DNA of 64,000 nucleotides from positions 2,793,001-2,857,000 of the forward strand of contig OX438748.1 of NCBI GenBank assembly GCA_949316235.1, in the 5' to 3' direction. A program made the position numbers and the translations under genes. Positions 1 to 13,000 of this stretch are shown in pieces; the stretch's first letter is position 1, and each line of letters starts with the position of its first letter. The notes under the pieces are model-generated. The model ran no database searches, was not told the origin of the DNA, and saw only the letters and a list, made by a program, of their open reading frames with translations. Source of the DNA: Oegoconia quadripuncta. Its lineage: Eukaryota; Arthropoda; Insecta; Lepidoptera; Autostichidae.

Positions 1-32
1 TTCCACCAGGTGAGCTATTTGCTCGTTTGTCG
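1..32 (+). repeat. Fragment of a retroposon tail (family K)
   Basis: The first 30 bases resemble the CAGGTGA...GCTCGTTTG stretch seen in clearer copies near 37860 and 54525. It is truncated by the window edge, so this is only a likely match. Confidence 0.3.
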
Positions 33-211
33 TACCATGATATAACAGTATTCATTATTGCAACTTATCAGTACAGACGCTAACGTCAATGTCATCAACC
101 ATAGACTATACAAAAATTGGGGCAAATTCTCCCTCAGTTTTCCAGCAGTGGACTTTATAAGCTGTTTATGTTATAGAAAAAAAATCATTTATTACTCTGT
201 CTGTTACTCAC

Positions 212-315
212 CATTGGTAGGATGCAAGGTCTGGCTAATGTCATGGTCAAGGAGCTCATGATGACCGGGTTAAAGTCCAGGATCTTTGGGTACATGTCCA
301 GAGGCGATAATGTTC
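212..315 (-). CDS. ERCC2: XPD coding exon 12 (last in window)
   Basis: Reads [20 protein letters not shown] through ARPCILPM, in phase 0 with donor GTGAGT. The gene continues past base 1; no further exon was recognised in 1-211. Confidence 0.93.
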
Positions 316-3300
316 CTGATTTGAGAAATATAAATATACGAAATGTCAATTCGATGACACACATTTAAATTTATTTACTTCTTCTAATTACGAGAACACA
401 AAAAGCTGCATGTGGTATTTCAGTCATGTTTTTTTTATTATGGCTTGGCAGTAAAGCCATCAGCCTAAACAAGAAAACTGTAGTTGACGTTTTGTATTTG
501 TTCAGTTTAGGCAAGTCAGTCACAGTTAAAGCAAATCATTTCGTATGCCGGGCTGAATGTGTAGTCTGTTACGGTCAAGTTATTCTTCACTAAAGTGGCA
601 GAATGTTTAACGGACGATTTTGGCGGCTTCTTGTGGGAACTCGTTTTAATTTACCCTTCCCTCCACTTGTATACCACCTCTGACTTTTGCTATACAAGAT
701 TAAGCTTCAAAACTAAGAATGCACAATTTTTAGAAATAAAAACAAAAATGCAACATGCGCTAAAAAGCCTTTAGTTCCTCTATTATATGTGATTAACTAA
801 TGTCTCTTCCTAACATTTGCTGTCACTCGTTAGTATTTTTTTTTTTTTAGTTTTATTTTCTCCTCTAGGAGAAGGCAAAGGGATCTAGCCCATAACAGCC
901 ATGTCTTATTTATCTTATTTCTTCAGTTTGTAAGCCAGTCTCAGTCAAAACAAGTAATTCGTCGTATACTTGGCGTATACAGAGTCTAGTCACGGTCAAG
1001 TCACTCTTCAGTAAAGAGGCAGAATGCTTTACAAAAGATTTTGGCGGCTTCTTGTGGGAACCCGAAAGCTCCGTTACGCACTTTATTGTATTGTTGATAC
1101 AAAATGAGATCATTATGAAAAGGCCTGGATACCTATAAATTAGGCTTTAAAAAAATCGTAGCGCTCCAGTTTTGCTCTACACTTATAAACGGAGAAAATA
1201 ACATATATTTGATGTATTTTTATCAACTGTGGCTTACCAGAGGTGATGATGACTGTTTGGAACCTCGCGAACACCGGCCGCATTGCTATCGAAGAGTCCA
1301 TGCATCTGCAACAAAATAAACATCATGATTATTTGTTATGCGGCCGACAGAGGGGCTCCCTTCCCGTGTGTGTGTCGTAATAAAAGACTCATAATATAGT
1401 CCATTGTTGTGCAGCAAAGACAACCCTCAAAATTGTTGAGAGAGCTGTTCAACAATAAGTTATTAGTGGCAGCAACCACTCTGCTCGGGACTGAAAATAA
1501 GCAGCTTTGCTGAGTCCCTACCCATTCATCTCAACTTTGTCCTAATTCTAATAAACACTTATTTTGTTATTTATTTATTTATTAAAGAAACCAACAGCGT
1601 TACAGATGTGTATAAGTATTACAAAGTGCGAATGCAAAAAATAAGGCAAATTACCGGTTTCATCATATAAACTATTATTATTATTTTTTAATTTCAATCT
1701 AAGTAGTTAGGAACCACGTAATGGGTAGCTTTACATACATTGAGACAACGCTGCAAATAATGCCGAGTATTGACACGTGCATCTGCAGATACGCACAATT
1801 GCATAACAATATAAATAAATATCTTGGCATATACACACAGCGCCATCTAGATCCACACTAATTTATCGTTAATGAATATTATCGCTTCTTATTATATTTT
1901 ATACGGTGGGGTATTCGCATATTCAACCTAAGTTTTTGTTTAAGGGTACATAATATATACCCTTTCGGTTAGAATTTCGAATAGATACAAATTTCTACCA
2001 CAGGGCTCAGATACTGGCTATTTATTGCCTAACTTAAATATTGTGGAATATGTATTGAAGTACTATATTATCTATGTTGTAAACGCTATATAACTATATG
2101 ATTGGTTCTCTATAAGCAAACCAATTAATTAGTATTGTAGAATTGAAAGTCATACTGTAATATGTTTCAGGAATAAATGATTTTTCTATTCTATTGCTAA
2201 AATTTCTGCTATTTATAAATAACGAGGCGGATATGAACTACGGAATCCTAAAAAGTATACTTCGGGCACTGCACTGTGCCATACATACCTTGGGAGTTAC
2301 CAAAGTGTAGCAATGGACTATAATGAGCTGAGGATATTGAAAAGATCATTTACATTCCTACATAATGCCACGACCTTTATCCCAAAAGGAGTGGTAAGTG
2401 ATATCCCAAGCAATAGCGTGAGTGTTCCAAACATTAAAAGTTTAATGCTACAACATCCACGATTCACCTTTCGATAAATACAGAAATACACACGTGACAG
2501 GGGGTGAACCCATCGCCATTAAAATCTAGAGAGATTTCTTGGTGTCAAGTCCCTTAGTCGCCTAACGACACTCACAAGAAAAGAAGGGTTGGTATTTCTT
2601 TTTACGTGCCGAAACCACACAGCACCTGAAAAGATTACTTACGAAAAATGCAGTATAGGGTTTGACACTGTGGGCGTCTTGTCATCGAAGGGCTCGATGA
2701 TGATGGTGAATCCTTTAGTGTAGGTGGAGACGAGGGTGGCCAGGTGAGTGATTAGGGTCAGGGTGGCGAAGTTGGACGGGTCCGGGATCTCCAGGGTGCG
2801 CATCAGAGAGGAGAGACGGGTCGCGCAGAACCGCAGCGGCTTACGTTCTATACAAACGCGCGACGCCACATCTTTGAGGAACCCTGGAAGATACGAGATA
2901 TGACATCATTCTAAAAGCAATGTTCAAACTACAGCATTACAAATCTCAAGAACTTAGCGCTCAAGCTTACGAAAACAATATTGTATCAATGGCTCTTGAA
3001 TTAATGCTTTTTTATGCACTTCAATTAAACTTCAATTAAGTGAAGATGAAGGTGGAAGCGTACTGACCCGGAATTATTTGGGGAACTATCTCATCTCTGA
3101 CAGCCGGAACACAACAATGCTATCAAGCTGCTTAGCGGGCAACTTAGATGAGGTGGTGGTAGCTGGCCAGGCAGACATCGAATGGGAATCGAACCCGCGA
3201 TCGTCGATTTGTAAACTGCATTGAGCCACGGAAATGTTTAGAGATATTAGATGCCGTCGGCTAAAAAAACATAAGAATCACTTACCGGCAGGCGATTCTT

Positions 3301-6300
3301 GGACGACGTGCTGTATCCTTAGCCTAGTCTTCAGATATTCTATGAACCGCTTCAAGAAGCCCAGGAAATGCTCCGCGTTCCTTATGTTCCCCGGGACCAC
3401 CTCTGAAATTTAGTGCTGGTCACTTTTAAGACTACAACGCAGTTTCTGGCAATAACCGCTGACGAAAAACAATAGGTGTTATGTTTCGCGACGTCGTCGT
3501 GTGTATCTTTTTTTTTATGCACGACCGTTTGGTTCTTGACCTCAATCACACCTGACGTTAAGTGAAGATGAGGTCGAAGGTGGAAGCATACTGACCCGGA
3601 AACCCCAACACATTTGGGGGACTGGCTATCTTATCTCTGACAATCGGAACACAACAATGCTATTAACATTATTAAATTTATTTTTATCTTTATTGCTGCT
3701 TCGGCAGATTTAGATAAGATGGTGGTAGCTAACCAGGCGGACACTTAAAATGCCCTACCACCAACCAAACCGAGTACTTAAATATGTACCCCGTTGGGGA
3801 TCGAACCCGCGACCTCCGAATCGTAAACCCAATGTTGTTTACATTGAGCCACGGAGGCGGTTCAGGTATTGTCCGGATGTATCATAATGCGTGGTCCCAG
3901 TGGTTGAGTGCTACTTGTTATTATATCTCAGATTAAAAAAGAGAAAAGATTCTTAGCCATGTTTGATGACAATGGTGTCGATTCGGATGTACGCCAACTA
4001 GACTAAACTACACTAAAAATTAGGTTTAGTTATGTGAAATGACGTTTGCTATTCGGAAAATTACAAACTTAACTAATTTGACAGGACTTGACTTATTTTA
4101 GTTTAGTCGAATTAAACTTAGTTAAAAACACATGTTTGCTATTCGGGATGACCAAGTATCGTCTAAAATAAGAAACGTCAAACGTAAATTAACTTAATTT
4201 TAGTCGATACCTTATTTTGTATGAACTAACCTAACTAACTAAACAATTGAAAATTCTAGTCGGATGTTTTGCAATATTACGTCAAAAGAATACATTTTTG
4301 AATTGGACTGGTTGGTTGGATAGATCGTAGAGTACGTAGTTGGAGTTGTGGTGGATGCAGATGAAAGGTAACTAGGTATCTGCCTTGTTACCTTTCATCT
4401 GTTTTATTCATTGATTGCTGCTCGCCCATTTAAGTACTTACTTACCTACCTACTTAAAACCTTTTCTCTGTCCGCTCCTATTTAATTGTGGTCGGAAGTT
4501 TGAATGGATGGGGTTTTTCCTGGTTAGTACGCTTCCACCCATAACCCGTTGTGAATAAAAAAAAGTTTACAATAATTTTTTGAATTGAGCTGGTTGGCGG
4601 GATAGATGATATGATACGTGTTTGAAGTGGATGCAGATGAAAGGTATAATAGACCTCTCTACCTTGTAGATAAAATTTTTACTTATTGATTGAGACTCGC
4701 CTATTTACTAAAAACTTACCTACCTACATTAAACTTCTCTGTCAGCTTCTATTTCAAATGCTGATTGTGACAGGAAATTTACAAAAATAAATAATATAAA
4801 AGCCGACAAGCGAAATCGTTTCATAACGCCAACTGTAAATGGAGTTATTTTGGCAGATAGCGACTCAAAATATGTTATCAAAAATGACTGCCACACTTTA
4901 CTTCCTAAAACTTCCTTAAATTAATAAACCGTTCTCAAGATTGAGATGACTTTAAGTTGACGCTTGACAAGCTGTTGCTTATTAAAACAGTATCAAAAAA
5001 ATAGTATTGAGACTGAGACGCGATCTCAATCTCAAGATCGATTTATTAATACGCCCTAAGAAGAGAAAAACAGATGTAAATGTTAAAACAAGAAATCCGC
5101 GTTTTTGCAGTGGCGCTATCTCATGTTCTCATTTCTTCTTTGTCTGGCCACACTTTATTCAATTTAGTTATCTTGTCGTCTGTCAAACAAGGTTTCTTAA
5201 ATTTAGTTCGTGCGCAAACCCGAATAGCACATGCACTTGATTAGACTAATTTTAGTCGAATTTTGGTTAAGTTTAGTTTTAGTTGGTTGTACATCCGAAT
5301 CGACACCAATGTATATGAATGAATGATGAAATGTTGCGTAGCTGTAGGCCATTTTAAGCATATTTGTGTAAAATGGTGGAGAGCTATTTTGGCCATGTTG
5401 AATAAACACATGGATTTTATTTCATCGTCCTGCACGAGACACTACAGTAAATACATGTTAAAAATACAATACATGGACGTATTATTATTCTTATTCTTTA
5501 TTGCACATAAAAACATGTTGACAATCAGTCGGAAATATTGTACAAAGGTATTGTACGTATTTATGATACAGACATATGCCCTATTGGGATTCAAATCCGC
5601 GACCTCTAGACATTTAGCAGTCTGACCTTTAGGTCAGACTGCTAACCACTACACCATGTTTGTGGACAAATAGAAGACGTGCAACACTTACTGATGGAGT
5701 GTGCCATGTTATTTATTTATTATTTTTATTATTATTATTCAAAGCATACTAGTTGTTCCTACTTCTGAAGCGACTTTGTCCTTGTGTAGTCTGATGAACG
5801 TTTGTCATCAATAATTCTCTCTGTCGCTATTCAGCTTAGGTACAATAGGTTTGACATATCCAAAAGGATAAAAATCCCAAAATAAAGTAAGATTAAACCG
5901 ATTTGATTCGATTTTGACGACCTGTTTGGTGTAGTGGTTAGCAACTCTGACCACTATACCAAAAGGTTGCGGGTTCGAATTCCGCTAGGGATATATTGTT
6001 TGTGTGATGAACACGGACATGTGTGCCCGAGTTATGGACGTTGTCATTTATAATAAGTTTTTATTTACAAAAAAAAAAATTATGCCGTATATCAACTATC
6101 TGATATCCACAACACAAGCCTATAGTTGCTTACTGTGGAACTAGATGGTGCTGTGTGTATGTGTAAGGATATTTATTTATCTATTTATAAAAAAAAAAAA
6201 CACTACACCAAACAGGTCGTATGCTGCTACGTACTGCAACATTGGCCAGTGTCGATAAGGGGACGAGGGGGGGAATGAATATAGTTAGTCACTTAGGGAC

Positions 6301-9300
6301 GCTCCAATATTCACTAACGTACGATAATCTCCATCGAGGCAGGTACATACCGTCGAGCACCTCGTCGGGCAGGATGGGGTTCCCGAGGAGCAGGTCGGTG
6401 TCGCGCGCCGCGGCCGCGTCCCGCAGCCCCTCCACCAGCCGCTCGTACTCCGCCGTCAGCCGCGCCGCGTCCGCCTCGCGGATCCTGTCCACGTCACGGG
6501 TCACACACCGACTCCATACTCTATCCATTGACCGAGTCCAAACGATCACTCACTGAGTCGATTGTAATCGACAATTCGTCAAAATATAATCAAAAATACT
6601 GATTTCCGTGCTCACTACCTCCGCCGCCTCCGTGGCTCAATGTAAACAACATTGAGTTTACGATTCGGAGGTCGCGGGTTCGATCCCCAGCGGGGTACAT
6701 ATTAAGTACTCGGTTTGGTTGGTGGTAGGGCGTATTAAATGTCCGCCTGGCTAGCTACCACCATCTTACCTAAATCTGCCGCCAAACAGCAATGTTAATA
6801 GCATTGTTGTGTTCCGGTTAGATAAGATAGCCAGTCCCGCCAAATAAAATGGGGTTTCCGGGTCAATATGCTACCACCTTCGGCCTCATCTTCACTTAAC
6901 ATCAGGTGTGATTGAGGTGAAGTGCTAACCCGTTGTGTATAAAAAAAAATTTAAGCCCCGAGCTGCGCTACAACTGAAATTAATTAATAAAAAAAAAAAA
7001 TTGTGTTATATACGTACGTAACATTCATTTACTGAATTTATACTTGTTTATGATTCATAGTTGGTCGGACAAAAGAAAATTGAGTCAAAAAAGGTTGTCA
7101 GCGATTAACGAAATGTAAATTTAACAATTTAAATTTACCTCATTTGTAGAGCTGGTGGTTACAACGGCCAATCCTCGTCCATATACTACTTTATTATTTC
7201 TCATTTCTTAACAAATGACAACATGTGGATGGGACATTCCTTTTAAACAGGAAGTCCCGCTCTTCCGTAAGATACGGTTTTAGCGTAATATTAAATACTT
7301 ATTTTAACATAATAAATCGAACTACTATCGTATGTGTGCATGTGTTACCGTCGTAACCTCCAATACTTTGGACACTTAAACCAATTATCTAACCTGAAAT
7401 AAAAGATAAACATACATATTTATATAGACATCCGTGATTCGGGAATAAATGTTCGTATTCATCACACAAACACTTACCCTCAGCGGGATTCGAATCCGCA
7501 ACCGTTTGTATCGAAGCCACTGCCCATTACAACAATCGGTCGTCAGGTGAGAGGAGCAAAGACGTTATTTTCTGTATACTAATGTTACAAATAGACAAAC
7601 TGGATATCCCACCCTCGTACTCACTGCGCGACAGTCTTCTCCAGCTGCTGTAGCGCTTGCGTGCTCTTGTCTATGGTGCGCCTCGTGACCTTCACACTGA
7701 GCGAGTCTATGCACACGTTGTCTATGTTATGTGCCTCGTCGAACACCACAACCGCCTCTTTCTGCAGCTCCTTGGAGACCACCTCCGCGATCTTCGGGTC
7801 CAGGAGGTAGTGATAGGAGTACACCACTACATCTGCGTGAATTATCTATGGAAAGGGAAATACTTGGAGTAGACTAACGCCCTAAACTTTTCCCATTTGC
7901 TAGGGCATAAAGTGGAACAAAGTTTTTAAAATTAGGCAATGATGCTTGTACTGCCTATACCTATACAGACAAATGCTGAATAAAATATTATTGCACCTAT
8001 TTTTGAAAATTGGAAAAAAATTCGACAATAATGGATTTTCAAAGGAAATTGCAATAAATTGAAATGAAATATTTATTCACTAGAATATGGTCCAACAATT
8101 GATCTTTAAATATAATACAGAGCGTTCGCATATTCTGCCATTTATGGCGTGCAAATATCACAGTTTTAAAGCATAATATTAAATATATAGTAAATTATTA
8201 AACAAGTCAAATTTGTATTACATGTACATTTTATATACAATGCATATTTCTGTAATAATTTTGTGTACAATAAAGATATTAAGATTAAGTATTAATTATT
8301 AACGATAAATTAATTAATTTTAATGTCAGAAAATATGCAATAAAAAGAAAAATAAATTACTTGTCGCTCATAAATTCCGATACTGACTAATAACCCTTCT
8401 CTAGAAACAACTGTTTTTCAAATATTTTGCTTGCTTGCTGGTGACTAAAATCCCATACACCTTCGCTGGTATCTCTATTCGGTTCACGCGGAAAGCAAAG
8501 TAGACCTTGCTCAAAGAAGGCTGTCAAAATAATGACCACATTAGCTTTGTTATTTATTTTTATTGTTTAATGTTTGAGGCAATGAATGACAGTGACATAA
8601 AAACCAGCCTCCTCCGTAGCAACAACATGGGGTTTACGAATCGGGGGTCACGGGTTAGTACTCGGTGGTAGGGCATTTTAAATGGCTAGCTACCATCATC
8701 TGTAAGTCTGCCGCCGAACAGCAATGTTAATAACATTGTTGTGTTCCGGTTGTCAGAGATAAGATAGCCAGTCCCCCAAATAAGATGGGGTTCCACCTTC
8801 GGCTTTCACTTAACCTTCACCTGATGTTAAGTGAAGATGACGTCGAAGGTGGAAGCGTACTGACCCGGTAACCCCAACACATTTGGGGGACTGGCTATCT
8901 TATCTCTGACAACCGGAACACAACAATGCTATTAACATTACTGCTTGGCGGCAGATTTAGATAACATGGTGGTAGCTAGTCAGGCGGACATTTAAAATGC
9001 CCTACCACCAACCAAACCAAGTACTTAAACATGTCCCAGCTGGGGATCGAACCCGCGACCTCCGAATCGTAAACCCTATGTTGATTACATTGAGCCACGG
9101 AGCCACTTACCGCAAAGCGGGAGAGAAAGTAAGGGCACCAGTTCCGATCACCCCCATACTGCTTTAAATCATCCATAGTGTACACTCCGTATGGCAGCAT
9201 TGTCTCTTTACCCTCCCTGTTGAACCCTTCATAGAACTGACCTGGAAATAAATAATAATAAATAAATATCTTTGCACATACACACAGCGCCATCCAGTTC

Positions 9301-10036
9301 CACACCAAGCAACTAGGCTTATATTATAGATACCAGATGATAAATAAATAATAATAAATATTTCGGACACTTACACCAATCATCTAGTCCCAAACTAAGC
9401 AAAGCTCTGTGCTATGGATACTAGATAACGGATAAACATACATAAATATTTATATAAACATCCAAGACTCGGGAATAAATGTTCGTATTCAACACACAAA
9501 CATTTACCCCTCGCGGGATTCGAACCCGCAACCGTTGGTTTCGCTGATAGGGTCACTATCCACTACACCAATCGGTCATCAAATGGTTGATAAACTACAT
9601 CAAATACATTTTTTTTTGTAAACAAATACATATATAAATGAAAAACATCCATAACTCGGGAACACATGTCTGGATGTTTTTATAAATATTTATGTATGTA
9701 CTTGGACATGTTCATTACAATTTTTATACAATATTTGTTTTGGTACATTATAACATAAGACAAAGATAGCCTTTATTTCTGGCAGAGTTACACATTTTAT
9801 ATACAGGGTGTCCCTGGAAGTATGGATCAAATCGAACAGGGGCATGGGGAAGGTCATTCCCAAACTTTTTAACCCTATGAATGTCGGTGCCATTTTTGAC
9901 GGTTCAAAAGTTATGATCAATTTTTTACATTTTCATATTATCGAATAGTGCTTATACAAAAAAATTTTTTAAAAGAAAACTAGCAAAGCTATCAGCTTAA
10001 TTTTTTAATTAAAAATAATTAATTAAATTTTTTTCT

Positions 10037-10067
<31 letters not shown>

Positions 10068-13000
10068 CAGCTTAAGTTTGGGAATGACCTTCCCCATGCC
10101 CCTGTTCGATTTGATCCATACTTCCAGGGACACCCTGTATTGGCATGCACAATTACTTTTGCTTATTTTTATTATTATTATTTTCACATTAAATTATTAT
10201 TATTACAAATTAAATTATTATTATTACAAATTAAATTATTATTATTTCAAATTATAGAGACATTGTCATTCTTCTTAACACGTCAACTTCCTTAAAGCTA
10301 GTAGCTGCTATAAATGAGCATTGCTAGTAGTAACACTACTGAAGCCAGGTAATACACATTTGAATTGTCCAGTGCATAGATCCGATGACTTAATTAAAGT
10401 CACAAGTTTACATATAATAAAGACTTACATATAGGCACTTCACTATCTGATTCATGTTTCTGTCTGATGTAGCTGGCTGTGAGTGCGTGGCATCTCCCAT
10501 CCACCAACCTGCCTTCTCTTTCTTTTGACACCTAAAACATGGTCATACATTATAGATGAATTGTTTTTTTTAAAGGCACAGACATCTACAATTCAGTAAT
10601 ATTCCGTAGATTTAATGTCATAATATACCTTATTGATTTGATCTCTTTAACCACCTCCGTGGCTCAATGTAAACAACATTGGGTTTACGATTCGGAGGTC
10701 GCAGGTTCGATGCCCAGCAGGGTACATATTTAGTACTCGGTTTGGTTGGTGGTAGGGCATTTTAAGTGTCCGCCTGGCTAGCTACCACCATCTTATCTAA
10801 ATCTGCCGCCAAGCAGCAATGTTAATAGCATTGTTGTGTTCCGGTTGTCAGAGATAAGATAGCCAGTCCCCCAAATAAGATGGGGTTTCCGGGTCAATAT
10901 GTTACCAACTTCGGCCTCATCTTCACTTAACATCAGGTGTGATTGAGGTCAAGTGCTAACCCGTTGTGCATAAAAAATCTCCATAGTGTGCTGATCACAG
11001 GTAACTATGTCACATGATCACAGGAACCTAACCTCTATGTGTGTTTAACATTTACAATTTAAAACCATAGAATCCATGTATAATTAAATACTAATCCAAA
11101 GTATTGTGATATACTGCAATTTTATAGTATACATGTTCTGTTGTTGTAATGAAATAAAAATTTGAATGAAATTAAAATGCTGACGTGAAGAATGTACAGT
11201 TGGACTGTACATCAGGACCCCGATTCTCGTGCGTTCGAGATTTCACTGTCGATAGACATTGGTATAACTATCTCTTTCGTACTAATAAGGGCGTGCAAAA
11301 GTGACAAACCTATATGGATGTCTATCGACAATAAATGTCGAACGCGCGAGAATCGGGGTCCGGGTCGCGGGAAGTCACTGGATGCAGGACGCTTCCAACT
11401 GGGAGCTTTGTTCTAATGGGGGCCTCCCCAAGCCAAATGATGTCCACTGCTGAACACAGGCCTCTATGTTCAGCAGTGGACATCATTCGGTTGACGTGAT
11501 GATCCTCATAACATAGTGTTTTAAGTCAAACTGTCAATTTGGTCTTACAGTTGTGTTTTATAAGAGGGTGTTTATTAAGAATTTGATTTAGTTTGTTGAA
11601 TATAATTTATAACAGAAATGGTTCTCACTTCAGGGTGTATGCAGAGGTTCTTTCTTGAACTGAGCACAATACCGGTGATGTTGGGCTTCTCCCCCTGCTG
11701 TGATTCATAGTACTTTATTAGGTTCTTCAGCTCTTCCATCACCTTCTCTATCTCTGGCAATGTCCGGGAGCAGTAGATCAGCTTCCTAGAATAAAAATAA
11801 ACTAAATGGCAATTTGGGATTATATTAGATTTCATTTATTTTTAATTCATATATAAAATTGTATCATACGCCGATGACACTGCCCTACTATTTTCTGCTA
11901 ATTCAGAACAAGAAGTCTACAAATATGCACAATTAGGCTTTAATGTTGTAAATAAATGGCTACAACGGCATCTCTTAACATTGAATGCGGATAAGACGAA
12001 TTACATCAAGTTTTCCATGCGTAAGTCTGCCCCTTCTAACATGAAACTGTATGCACATCAATGTGAAAACTTAACAAATGTAATGTGCAAGTGCCCAGTC
12101 ATCGCCATCAAGAGCCAGATAAAATATTTGGGTATGGTAGTCGACGAAACTCTCTCATTCAAGCAACACATAGAGACTCTAACTGGCAGAATCCGGAAAC
12201 TAATTTTTGTTTTTAAAAAATTACGCACAATCGCAGATTCAAAAATAATTAGGCAGGTATACTTTGCTTTATGTCAATCATTATTGACTTACTGCATTAC
12301 GTCTTGGGGCGGAGCAGCTAAAACAATATTACTGACGCTAGAGAGAGCGCAAAGAGCGATTCTAAAGGTCTCTACTTTTCGTTCATTTCTCTACCCCACT
12401 GATCTTCTTTATAAATCTTGTAAAGTATTAACAATCCGACAATTATTTATAACAAATATCGTACTTAAAAAGCATAGAAGTCTTCCATATAGCACTGAAA
12501 TTACTAACAAAAGACGAAACGATATAGTTTGCCCTAACAACGCAGGAACAAAACATGCATTTTCATCTAGATTTTACGTGTTCCTAGGACCACTTCTTTA
12601 TAATAGATTAAATGCAAAAATTGCCATGTACCACCTTACCTACAGTCATACTAAGAAATTACTACAAGATTTTCTTCAAAATTTGACCTACGAGGATACA
12701 GAGAAGTTATTGACTGTCTTGAAGTAATCTTTAAGCATAGATTTATTCTGTATATCTACTTTATTTATAGATTTTTAGCTTATATCTATATGATTATATT
12801 ATATTTGTCATATATTGGCCTTCGGGGGTACTTGAATAAAAAGCAGTCTGGTTTATGTCAGGTGAGTTAGCACATGTGCTCTCCCGTTTTCAAGGTATTT
12901 GGTGATACATAACAGTGGCGCAGTCGCAAATAGTGATCAAAAACGTGTTAATTTGTGCAATTAATATATATAGGGTGAAACAGTGTTAAAGTAAAAGTGT

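Larger units (their letters stand above)
316..1237 (-). other. XPD intron 11
   Basis: Contains two minus-oriented copies of a dispersed repeat (family G). The rest is AT-rich with no coding similarity seen. Confidence 0.6.

Noticed and set aside
5915..6000. tRNA gene suggested by box A and box B motifs
   Set aside because: The same head recurs in many copies with a fixed downstream body, and the cloverleaf does not close; it is SINE-C. The same applies to SINE-A, -B and -D heads throughout.
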